From assembly GCA_905221605.1 (NCBI GenBank), contig CAJNDS010002301.1, forward strand, positions 1,923,192 to 1,987,191: a DNA stretch of 64,000 nucleotides. Direction: 5' to 3'. Each line of letters opens with the position of its first letter. Position 1 is the first letter of the stretch. Source of the stretch: Symbiodinium natans. Its lineage: Eukaryota; Sar; Dinophyceae; Suessiales; Symbiodiniaceae. The translations under genes and the position numbers were made by a program. This document shows positions 1 through 8,225 of the stretch, in pieces. The notes under the pieces are model-generated. The model was not told the origin of the DNA. It worked only from the letters and a program-made list of their open reading frames with translations, and made no database searches.

Positions 1-32
1 GAGTTTAGGGTTTAGGGTTTGGAAGCCTAAAC

Positions 33-108
33 GCAAGTTCCCGGCATCTTCGATGGTGATGCTGCTGTCCAACTCCACAAGCTCGTCGTAGAGCTCCTGG
101 GGTGTCAC
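33..108 (-). CDS. EF-hand gene, exon (second half of calcium loop)
   Basis: Open minus-strand exon with acceptor CACCGAG|GTGACACC and donor TTGC|GTTTAGG. It reads VTPQELYDELVEL followed by an acidic helix. Joined to the exon at 648-710 it completes a canonical 12-residue EF-hand loop (Asp at 1 and 3, Gly 4, Ser 5, Glu 12), as in calmodulin-like proteins and calcium-dependent protein kinases. The EF-hand identification rests on the joined reading; the rest of the gene lies outside the window or was not recognised. Confidence 0.6.
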
Positions 109-647
109 CTCGGTGCACTAATAGTACTAAGAATGTATAATTCTATTCCTTATTGTGTTTAGGGTTTGGAGTTGAGGGTGTAGGGTTTAGGCAGCTTTTT
201 GGGTCCCGCAAATCCCCAGGTTTGTGGAGACTCAGCCCCTAAATTCAAATCAGACCCCGTTTGATCCATATTCTCAGATATTCCAAAGCACTATTTGGGA
301 CGCTGGACAAACTTCCTGCCCCGACACCTTCGGCGCTTGGAATTTAGAGCCTCCCTTTTATTTTTATCCGGGGCCCTCAACCCTAGTAAACCGGAAACCA
401 TAAACCTTGAACAATGAACCTACTATCAACCCTGTAAGCCCTATATACACCCTCTTCCAAACCCTAAACCCCAAACCCCAAACCCCAAACCCCAAACCCT
501 CAACCCTAAACCCTCAACCCTCAAACCCCTACCCCCTAAACCCTAAACCCTAAACCCTAGACCCTAGACCCTAGACCCTAAACCCTAAACCCTAAACCCC
601 AAACCCCCCGAAACCCTCAACCCTAAAACCCTTCCGAAGGCCGGCAC
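109..647. repeat. Degenerate telomere-like arrays inside an intron
   Basis: The left part (120-460) is low-complexity unique sequence and the right part (460-640) is CCCTAAA/CCCCAAA-type repeats. The stretch sits between the two EF-hand exons and is inferred to be one GT-AG intron. Confidence 0.6.
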
Positions 648-710
648 CTGCTCCGAGCCGTCGTCGTCCAAGCTCTCAAAGGCATGTCGAAGAGCGCGGC
701 CATCGATGAC
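648..710 (-). CDS. EF-hand gene, exon (entering helix and first half of loop)
   Basis: A 63-nt, 21-codon exon with acceptor GATGCAG|GTC and donor GAGCAG|GTGCCGG, ending HAFESLDDDGSEQ. Splicing over a 539-nt intron (109-647) to the exon at 33-108 is in phase and rebuilds one calcium-binding loop. The intron contains several degenerate CCCTAAA arrays. The plus-strand reading is also open, but only the minus reading gives a known domain. Confidence 0.6.
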
Positions 711-1122
711 CTGCATCGTCGCTTCAGGGATTTAGGGTGTAGGGTTTAAGGGTTTAGGGTTTAGGGTTTAGGGTTAGGATTTAGGGTTTAGGGCTAGGGT
801 TTAGGGTTTAGGATTTAGGGTTTAGGGTTTAGGGAAGTGTGCAGGTAGGGCTTAAGGAGGATTGAACTCCCCTAAGCCCTTTTAACACCCTGAATACCAG
901 ACCCCCTACTCTGCGCCCGTCAAAACCCCACCCCCCCCCCCCCCCCCCCGAACCCTAAACCCTAAACCCTGAACCCTAAACCCTAAACCTAAACCCTAAC
1001 CCTAACCCCTAAACCTGAACCCTCGACCCTATGCTCCACGCAGCATCCAGCCGAGAACACTTGGGCCCGCGCTTCCTCGCCATGGTCTCGGCAACCTGGA
1101 CGCAGGAATTGAGTTTGGGGTT
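711..1122. repeat. TTTAGGG and CCCTAAA arrays with a short unique island
   Basis: A G-strand array (about 726-835) is followed by a short unique stretch, a poly-C run (about 928-948) and a C-strand array (950-1020). The island at 1030-1110 is open on both strands, for example minus VAETMARKRGPK after CAG|G, and could be another exon; I could not identify it. Confidence 0.6.
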
Positions 1123-1144
1123 TTAATGTTGCACCCTGTTTAGT
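1123..1144 (+). repeat. Left terminal inverted repeat of the 12-kb element
   Basis: 22 bp identical to the reverse complement of 13176-13197. Similarity continues weakly inward: both copies go on to a GG-then-C-run-then-CTG pattern. Confidence 0.65.
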
Positions 1145-1331
1145 ATTGGCCCCCTGTTTAAAGACAAACTGGCCGAATTATTCAGGACATGCTGACTGTT
1201 TGGGAGTCCCTCTATAAAGACAAACCGCCCCCGAAATCCGGAATTTTTTTTTAGGATTTGGGGCTTGCCTTTAAACTAAGTTAAAACGTTCAATCCTGAA
1301 AACCAAATCCTGTAAATGCTCAGTTTTCTTC

Positions 1332-1690
1332 TCAAGCTGGGTCTCTCAAGCTTTTCAAAAAGAGGGCCCATGCTGCCTCAGGCTGCAAGTTGATGACTGA
1401 GTTAATTATCCCTAAACCGAACTGTCGGACTTCAGGATGTCCTGAGTTGCCTGAGGCAGCAGTCGTGGCCGGCCCCAGAGGGGTGATGTTCCTGAGCCTG
1501 GATTTGCTCAGGTTTCTTTGGCGCGGCAAGCTTCACTACCCTTCTGAGCCTCAATCGGCTGAGGCTTCTTGGCCTTGAGTATCTCTTTGAGATACTGAGC
1601 GAATTCCTCGGTTGAATTTGCTCAGGTTTCTTTGGGACCGGAAGCCTCACTACCCTTCTCAGCCTGAATTGGCTCAGGCTTGTCACTACC
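1332..1690. repeat. Degenerate tandem copies of the 3' end of the 1335-aa gene
   Basis: Phrases such as TTGCTCAGGTTTCTTTGG, CACTACCCTTCT and GGCTGAGGCTTSTTGGCCTT recur about 115 bp apart (near 1505, 1619 and 1680-1750). The last copy runs into the start of the flanking gene's 3' end, so this appears to be local tandem duplication of a coding end. Confidence 0.5.
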
Positions 1691-1694
1691 CTTC

Positions 1695-4600
1695 TCAGCT
1701 GGAATTGGCTGAGGCTTGTTGGCCTTCAGCATCTCTTTGAGATACTGAGGGAATTCCTTGGGTCCTGCAGCAGGGCAATCGTCTCAAGCAAGGGCTCACA
1801 AGTGCAAAAGGCTGATGGCAGAGTTGCAGTCCTGGCTGAAAGGGCAGCTTTCCCTCAGCAGCGGCCTCAGTGGTGAGGTGGTACCTCAGGGCTTTCTCAG
1901 CCTGGCACTGAGGACAGCCTGTCTGCCATCGGCAATTCTGGCAGATCCCTGGCGAGTGCTCTAAGGCCAGAATCTTGGCTGTGGCTTCTTTGCTGAGATG
2001 CTTCCAGGTGAACCTGAAGACGTTCTTGTCGAGGGATTCCTTAGCAGCCACAGCAGCCTTGCTGGTCGAAGTCTTGGCTGTGTCTAAGGCGTGCTGAGCT
2101 TTGGCTACCCTCTTCTCTGCTTCCTTTCTCTCTGCCTCAGTCTTCTTGTAGGCCTTGTCGATCTCAGCGATCCTCAGCTTCTGCTCCTTCTCAAGATGTG
2201 GCTTCATCTTGAGAAGCCTCTCCTTCCAAGTCTTAGCCAGAAGCCCAGGCCAAACCCTCAGCCATTCTCCTCGGGCCTGCCTCACTTCCTGCTCCATCCA
2301 GGCTAAGACATAGAACCCGCAGAGCAGTGACCCCTGAGGCTGCACTGCTGAGTTCGTCTTCTTGGGGAGGCTGAACTGAGGATCGAGCAAGCTCCCAATC
2401 CTGACCTGAGCCAAGGTGCAGGCCTGAATTGGCTGCTGAAGGCTGTCGTAGAGTCGCCACTGAAAGCCCTCGGTCTGGTCCAGGGACTCTCTCTGAGCCA
2501 CCAGCAAGGTCCAGTGCAAAGCCCTAACCACTGGAACCAGAAGCCTGAGGGCATTGCCGAAGGCTTGCTTAACGGCATTCTCACGTGGCTCAAGCAAGTG
2601 CTCAGGAAACTCGAAGAGCAAGTGAGGAAGGCCAGGGTCCAAGCACTCCACCGAGAACTCCTCAAAGGAGCCTGCCTTGGCTTTTCGCAGGGACCAGCTC
2701 ATCATGGCCCAGCCCTGCCAGATCCACTGATCCTCCACTAAGAATGGCTCCTCAGTGTGAGGGAAGGGCACTAAGCCGTGGTCGGCATAGTCGTCGTGCC
2801 TCAGCTTTGGCTCAGGCCAGCAGGAGATGGCCCGGAGGATTGTTTGAGTGTCTGCCCTGCTGAGGTATTTCAGCTGAGCCCAGACGAACTCAGCAGTCTT
2901 GGGCTCCCAAAGGGTCAGATGCTCAGACCTGATCTCGAAGGTGCCACTCACGGTCATGACAGTGTAGCGACCTGACTGGAAGTCTGAGGCAAGGCCCTTA
3001 ATGCCGAAGAGCATGTGGCCGGCAGCCTCAGAGACACAAATGACTTCTTTCTCAAGGAAAGGAGCCAGGGCTGCGGACTCAGTCTCTGTGGTCTCAGCTT
3101 TGGCCTTGGTCTCAGCTTTGGCCTGAGCCTTCTTCTCCTTCTTCTTCTTAGCTGTGACCTTAGCAATGACCTTGTCGACTGTGGCCTTGTGCTCATGCTT
3201 TTTACCTGCTTTCTTCTTAGCCGAAGACTTGAGGAACTTGCTGGCCTTGCTCTTTGCTGAGGGCTTGTTCTTCGCTGAGGGCTTGGTGGTTGCACTCAGT
3301 TTCTGGCCTTTGGTCTCTGTTCTCACAGGCACAACCTCACTGAGTGCTTCTGCCCGACTGCTCAGCAGCAGCTTTTGTCTCAAGCTTTGCAGAAGCTTGC
3401 CCCTGAAGGCTTTCCTGTGCTTCAGCCTCTCCCTCCTCAGCTCTGCCTTTTTCCTGATGTCCTTGACTCTCTCAGCATAGCCCTCCTCAAGGGCTCTGCG
3501 AGCTGCTGCACGTCTGAGCTTTGGGTGCAGCCTGAGGGAAAGGCTGTTCTGCAGACTCAGGTCCAGATCCTCTGCAAGGTCTGCATCTAGGTCAAAGCCT
3601 CCATCTTCAGCCTCCTGCTCAAGGTCCTCCTCAGGGTTGAAATAGTCCCACCTGATGAGGTCGGAAATCTGCTTAGCTGAGTCGCTGAGAGACCAGTCTG
3701 CCTGGATGGGTTTGCCTGAGTCGTCCAGCCACTTCAGCCTCTCTGAGAGCCAGGCAGCTGGGAAGCGACGACTGCCCATCCTCAGCTCGAGCTCCTTAGC
3801 CCAAGGCTGCTCAGTGACGGGCTCGAGCTTCCCACTCTCAGGGTTCGGCCGGTAGGCCAGAAGGCCATTCCTCACGGCTGCCCTGACAACCCAGGAGTGC
3901 TCTTCGTTCTTCTGCCTCAGCTGCTCCTCAGCCCAGACCACTGAGGTGACGATCTCAAAGGCACCTGCTCGCCAGACCTCAGACTCGCCTGAGTCTTTCT
4001 GCTTCTCCTGGAAGTCTGTTGTGAGGGCGGACAGCTTGTGCCTCACGGCAGCCTTAAACTCTCTGGCGAAGTCTGAGTCCGTGATCTGGAGCTTAGAGGT
4101 GCACTTAGCAGCAACTAAGCAGCTGATCTGCTGGGCTAAGGCCATCGACTCAGCAGCCGTGTCTGAGAAGACCGAGCTGAAGCAATCCCTCTGCCAGACT
4201 GAGCAAGGGTACTCAGTGGCCTGGCCCTCAATGACCCAGCTCAGGATCACTGAGTCGACGTTCGCAGCTGGCTGGCTCATGATGTCCAGCTTAGCGACAA
4301 GCTCAGGGTGAGCCTGCCTGAGCTTGCGATAGCTGAGCAAGATCTTGCCGACTGAAGCACCAGCTGAGTGAACCTTCTCCTTAGCCCCGACCCTGAACCT
4401 CTCAGTCTGGATCCACTTGCCATCCTGAGAGATGTTGCTCAGGCGGGCCCATTGCCCCGGCACGACCAGCAAGCCCTTTCCCACTAAGCCGATGACTGGC
4501 TTGCTGGGCTCAGCCACGACTTGAAGAAGCACCTGACGGGCCTCGTAGGTGATTCTGAATCTTTCGTCGGCTGAGAAGCCTAAGGTGGTCTTAGCTCCGG

Positions 4601-5702
4601 CCTTAGGCAGTGCCTTCTGTTTCTTCTTTGCTTGCTGAAGCTCAGGGCCTTTCTGACTGTGCCTGAGCCTCGGCTGCTGCTGCTCCTCTGCTTGGTCCTC
4701 GGCCAGCTGAGGTTTCTCTGGGCTAAGGCTGCTGAAGCTCAGGGCCTTTCGGACGGTGCCTGACCCTTCTGAGCCGAAGCTGAGGGCTTTCTGTACTCGG
4801 GGAGTGCTGTCACCTGTGTCGCTGATGGGAACCACTTCAAAGGTTGCATCTGAGTCAGTCTTCATGACATCCTCAATGGCTTGCCTGACCTCAGAAAAGT
4901 CCTTGGTGGTCTCAGCTGAGTGGAGCTCCTCCTGAGCAAACACGGCCTTTCGGCCTGTTGCCTTAGCCCACAGAGGCACCTGATCAGAGAAGCCGATGGC
5001 TAAGTCAGTCCTGTGCTTCAGGAAGTCCTCAGGGTCTGCCACTCTCTTCTCAGAAGAGAGCTCAGCAAGAGAGCTGAGGCTGGCCAGCCAGAGGCACCAG
5101 TCAAACTCTTGCCAGGTGAGCTTGCACCTGACCTGGGACTCAAGGCTGCTAATGTTGCTCACGACCTCTGAGGTGGTGAACTTAGCCTTGGTCCATCGGA
5201 GGAGCTTCTGAGTGAAGCTCCTTCGGTAGGCCTTGCTCTTGCTCAGCTTCTGAGCCCTGGTCTCTTTGTCCTCAGCATCCTGCTGGAACTCAGCCTTCTT
5301 GAGGTTGCTGAGGCCCGGATCTTCTGCCCGAAGATGAGACTTCGTGGCGGAGAGCCTGAGCTGAAATAAGAACTCCTGGAAGAAGTCCTGGTGGGTGATG
5401 GTGTGGCCACAGGCTCGCTCAACAGCCAGCCACTGAGAAAGGGTCGCAAGGACCTCAGGGTAAGGCGCCTTCCGGCCAGCACCTGAAACCCTGACTCGCC
5501 TCTTGTTCTTAGAGCTTCCTTGCAGAAGAGGTTTCTGGCTCATTGCTGCATAGGCATCACTTTGCCTGACGATCCTGCTGAGCTGTTTCTTCGACAAGCC
5601 ATGCTTCGCGATCATGGCAGTCCAGAACTCGCTCAGGTTGGAAAACTGAGACTTGGACTCAGCCAAGTCCTGAGCAATGAGCTTCTTTCGATTGGCTGTC
5701 AT
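1695..5702 (-). CDS. 1335-aa protein with C-terminal Ulp1/C48-like cysteine protease domain
   Basis: A single uninterrupted ORF starting ATG at 5702. Residues 1-750 are mostly novel. Residues about 785-880 are a Lys/Ala-rich, likely nucleic-acid-binding or nuclear tail. Residues about 1050-1135 match the Ulp1/SENP (C48) fold by pattern: His1063 in ALHWTLLV, Asp1086 in RLYDSL, Gln1121/1123 and Cys1128 in SLLCGFYV, the expected His-Asp-Gln-Cys order. A Glu/Ala/Lys coiled coil follows, then a CxxC-x5-CxxC cluster (Cys1254, 1257, 1263, 1266) that could bind zinc. C48 enzymes cleave SUMO-type isopeptide or peptide bonds, and relatives occur in DNA transposons and viruses as well as in cellular proteins. 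The ORF is intronless, unlike most coding sequence in the window, and dense in CTNAG. The substrate is unknown. Confidence 0.85.
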   Translation of the reverse strand: MTANRKKLIAQDLAESKSQFSNLSEFWTAMIAKHGLSKKQLSRIVRQSDAYAAMSQKPLLQGSSKNKRRVRVSGAGRKAPYPEVLATLSQWLAVERACGHTITHQDFFQEFLFQLRLSATKSHLRAEDPGLSNLKKAEFQQDAEDKETRAQKLSKSKAYRRSFTQKLLRWTKAKFTTSEVVSNISSLESQVRCKLTWQEFDWCLWLASLSSLAELSSEKRVADPEDFLKHRTDLAIGFSDQVPLWAKATGRKAVFAQEELHSAETTKDFSEVRQAIEDVMKTDSDATFEVVPISDTGDSTPRVQKALSFGSEGSGTVRKALSFSSLSPEKPQLAEDQAEEQQQPRLRHSQKGPELQQAKKKQKALPKAGAKTTLGFSADERFRITYEARQVLLQVVAEPSKPVIGLVGKGLLVVPGQWARLSNISQDGKWIQTERFRVGAKEKVHSAGASVGKILLSYRKLRQAHPELVAKLDIMSQPAANVDSVILSWVIEGQATEYPCSVWQRDCFSSVFSDTAAESMALAQQISCLVAAKCTSKLQITDSDFAREFKAAVRHKLSALTTDFQEKQKDSGESEVWRAGAFEIVTSVVWAEEQLRQKNEEHSWVVRAAVRNGLLAYRPNPESGKLEPVTEQPWAKELELRMGSRRFPAAWLSERLKWLDDSGKPIQADWSLSDSAKQISDLIRWDYFNPEEDLEQEAEDGGFDLDADLAEDLDLSLQNSLSLRLHPKLRRAAARRALEEGYAERVKDIRKKAELRRERLKHRKAFRGKLLQSLRQKLLLSSRAEALSEVVPVRTETKGQKLSATTKPSAKNKPSAKSKASKFLKSSAKKKAGKKHEHKATVDKVIAKVTAKKKKEKKAQAKAETKAKAETTETESAALAPFLEKEVICVSEAAGHMLFGIKGLASDFQSGRYTVMTVSGTFEIRSEHLTLWEPKTAEFVWAQLKYLSRADTQTILRAISCWPEPKLRHDDYADHGLVPFPHTEEPFLVEDQWIWQGWAMMSWSLRKAKAGSFEEFSVECLDPGLPHLLFEFPEHLLEPRENAVKQAFGNALRLLVPVVRALHWTLLVAQRESLDQTEGFQWRLYDSLQQPIQACTLAQVRIGSLLDPQFSLPKKTNSAVQPQGSLLCGFYVLAWMEQEVRQARGEWLRVWPGLLAKTWKERLLKMKPHLEKEQKLRIAEIDKAYKKTEAERKEAEKRVAKAQHALDTAKTSTSKAAVAAKESLDKNVFRFTWKHLSKEATAKILALEHSPGICQNCRWQTGCPQCQAEKALRYHLTTEAAAEGKLPFQPGLQLCHQPFALVSPCLRRLPCCRTQGIPSVSQRDAEGQQASANSS

Positions 5703-6061
5703 CTCGATGCGACCTTTCTGAGGCTTCCTCTTCCCGGCCTCAGGGGCACAAGAGCTTCAAAGGCCGCCTTAGATGCTTCGGACTCGAGCTGAGCTCTGCT
5801 CTTGTGGCTCCTGTGGAAAGGTGTCAACTGCAGGTCTGAGACCGGCTGAGAAGCTGCCTTTTGCTCAGGTGTTCCGAAGAACTTCGTCAGGCCATACTGC
5901 AGACCTTTTCGCACAGTTGACTGAGATGGAGTGCTCACGATCTGCTGAGAAGCCTGGCTCGGGCTGCTCTGCTCTGGGCTGCCCTGCTGTGGCTTCTCAG
6001 GAGTCTTGCTGGGTGTTTCTGAGGCTGGCCCGCCCCCTTTGGCTCTGACTTGGAAGGCCTG
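5699..6061 (-). CDS. Upstream ORF overlapping the protease gene by ATGA
   Basis: Open from an in-frame stop near 6062 to TGA at 5699, about 120 codons, no ATG near the start. It is rich in Pro, Ser, Glu and Gln, with VRKGLQYGLTKFFG as its most distinctive stretch. The last codons overlap the first codon of the 1335-aa ORF as ATGA. It may be the true N-terminus joined by a frameshift, a separate protein with coupled translation, or a product of a sequencing indel. No family recognised. Confidence 0.5.
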   Translation of the reverse strand, partial: QAFQVRAKGGGPASETPSKTPEKPQQGSPEQSSPSQASQQIVSTPSQSTVRKGLQYGLTKFFGTPEQKAASQPVSDLQLTPFHRSHKSRAQLESEASKAAFEALVPLRPGRGSLRKVASR

Positions 6062-6111
6062 TGCTCAGGAAGGATGAAGGCCTTAAATAATTAGTTAGGG
6101 TTTCCTTAAGG

Positions 6112-7735
6112 TTTTTTATGTTGGCGATGGATCTTGGACCCGGAATAATGGGACTGATTCGGGGCCCTCTTTAATGTCAAAGCCCCGGCCGGGAGGCCCG
6201 ATTTCGGAACCCGTGCTGTTTGCCTTTAAAGGCGGGCCTTTTGATTTAAAGCCGGGCCTTAGGATTTCAAAGGCCGATTTCCGGAATTCCGACCGGCCCG
6301 AAACCAATATTTTCCTTTAAGGAAACCTTTTGAAAAATTGGTCCCCCTCAATCCGGCAAGGGGGTGGTCCAGGGCCCCCCTTGGACCCGGAATAATGGGA
6401 CTGATTCGGGACCCTCTTTAATGTCAAGGCCCCGGCCCGGAGCCCCGATTTCGGAATCCGGGCTGTTTGCCTTTAAAGGCGGGCCTTTTTGATTTTAAAG
6501 CCGGGCCTTAGGATTTCAAAGGCCGATTTCCGGAATTCCGACCGGCCCGAAACCAATATTTTCCTTTAAGGAAACCTTTTGAAAAATTGGTCCCCCTCAA
6601 TCCGGCAAGGGGGTGGTCCAGGGCCCCCCTTGGACCCGGAATAATGGGACTGATTCGGGACCCTCTTTAATGTCAAGGCCCCGGCCCGGAGCCCCGATTT
6701 CGGAATCCCGGCTGTTTGCCTTTAAAGGCGGGCCTCTTGATTTTAAAGCCGGGCCTCAGGATTTCAAAGGCCGATTTCCGGAATTCCGACCGGCCCGAAA
6801 CCAATATTTTTCTTTAAGGAAACCTTTTGAAAAATTGGTCCCCCTCAATCCGGCAAGGGGGTGGTCCAGGGCCCCCCTTGGACCCGGAATAATGGGACTG
6901 ATTCGGGGCCCTCTTTAATGTCAAGGCCCCGGCCCGGAGCCCCGATTTCGGAATCCCGGCTGTTTGCCTTTAAAGGCGGGCCTCTTGATTTTAAAGCCGG
7001 GCCTCAGGATTTCAAAGGCCGATTTCCGGAATTCCGACCGGCCCGAAACCAATATTTTCCTTTAAGGAAACCTTTTGAAAAATTGGTCCCCCTCAATCCG
7101 GCAAGGGGGTGGTCCAGGGCCCCCCTTGGACCCGGAATAATGGGACTGATTCGGGACCCTCTTTAATGTCAAGGCCCCGGCCCGGAGCCCCGATTTCGGA
7201 ATCCCGGCTGTTTGCCTTTAAAGGCGGGCCTCTTGATTTTAAAGCCGGGCCTCAGGATTTCAAAGGCCGATTTCCGGAATTCCGACCGGCCCGAAACCAA
7301 TATTTTCCTTTAAGGAAACCTTTTGAAAAATTGGTCCCCCTCAATCCGGCAAGGGGGTGGTCCAGGGCCCCCCTTGGACCCGGAATAATGGGACTGATTC
7401 GGGACCCTCTTTAATGTCAAGGCCCCGGCCCGGAGCCCCGATTTCGGAATCCCGGCTGTTTGCCTTTAAAGGCGGGCCTTTTGATTTTAAAGCCGGGCCT
7501 CAGGATTTCAAAGGCCGATTTCCGGAATTCCGACCGGCCCGAAACCAATATTTTCCTTTAAGGAAACCTTTTGAAAAATTGGTCCCCCTCAATCCGGCAA
7601 GGGGGTGGTCCAGGGCCCCCCTTGGACCCGGAATAATGGGACTGATTCGGGACCCTCTTTAATGTCAAGGCCCCGGCCCGGAGCCCCGATTTCGGAATCC
7701 CGGCTGTTTGCCTTTAAAGGCGGGCCTCTTGATTT
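6112..7735. repeat. 248-bp satellite, about 6.5 tandem units
   Basis: The phrase CTTGGACCCGGAATAATGGG recurs every 247-249 bp near 6132, 6380, 6629, 6877, 7125, 7373 and 7621. The unit holds near-palindromes (CGGAATTCCG; TTTAAAGGCGGGCC facing AAAGCCGGGCC; GGTCCA facing TGGACC). The last units are more alike than the first. A 101-codon ORF recurs in register with the repeat on the plus strand, but stops once per unit and I treat it as a by-product of the repeat. Confidence 0.9.
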
Positions 7736-8225
7736 TGCCATTCATTGCTGAATTAGGGTCTTAGGGTAATTATTCATCTCTGAGAACAGAAGAGAGCTGA
7801 CTTTTGCACACACACACACACACACACACACTCAAACTGTCTGCTGCTGTCTGTCTGAGGCCCTTTAGGCCTGAGCTCGGCCTGATTGGCGGAGCTCAGT
7901 CTGCCACTTCTTCACCTCAGACGGGCTTAGGGCACGGTCTAGGGTTTAATTAATTAGGGTTTAATTAGGGTTTAGGGTTTAGGTTTCATTAGGGTTTAGG
8001 GTGTAAGCAATTACTACTACGACGACGACAGGGTTTAGGGTTTAGGGTTTAGGGTTTAGGGTTTAATTAGGGTTTAGGGTTTAGGCTTTAGGGTCTAGGG
8101 TTTAATTAGGGTTTAGGGTTTAGGGTTTAGGGTTGAGGGTTTAGGGTTTAGGGTTTAGGGTTTGGGGTTTAATTAATTAGGGCTTAATTAGGGTTTAGGG
8201 TTTCTTTAGGGTTTAGGGTCCCAAA
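7736..8225. repeat. (CA)n plus TTTAGGG/TTTAATTAGGG array
   Basis: A short CA microsatellite (about 7808-7831) and a CTNAG-bearing island (7840-7930) precede a long G-strand array. Here the telomere-like unit is often extended to TTTAATTAGGG, a variant concentrated in the 12-kb element (7.9-12.0 kb). Confidence 0.75.

Noticed and set aside
1-1122. Chromosome end at the left border
   Set aside because: Telomere-type repeats are interrupted, in both orientations and present throughout the window, so they do not mark a terminus.
6613-7662. Four tandem 101-aa plus-strand proteins
   Set aside because: They follow the 248-bp satellite exactly, each with a stop in the same place; a by-product of the repeat.
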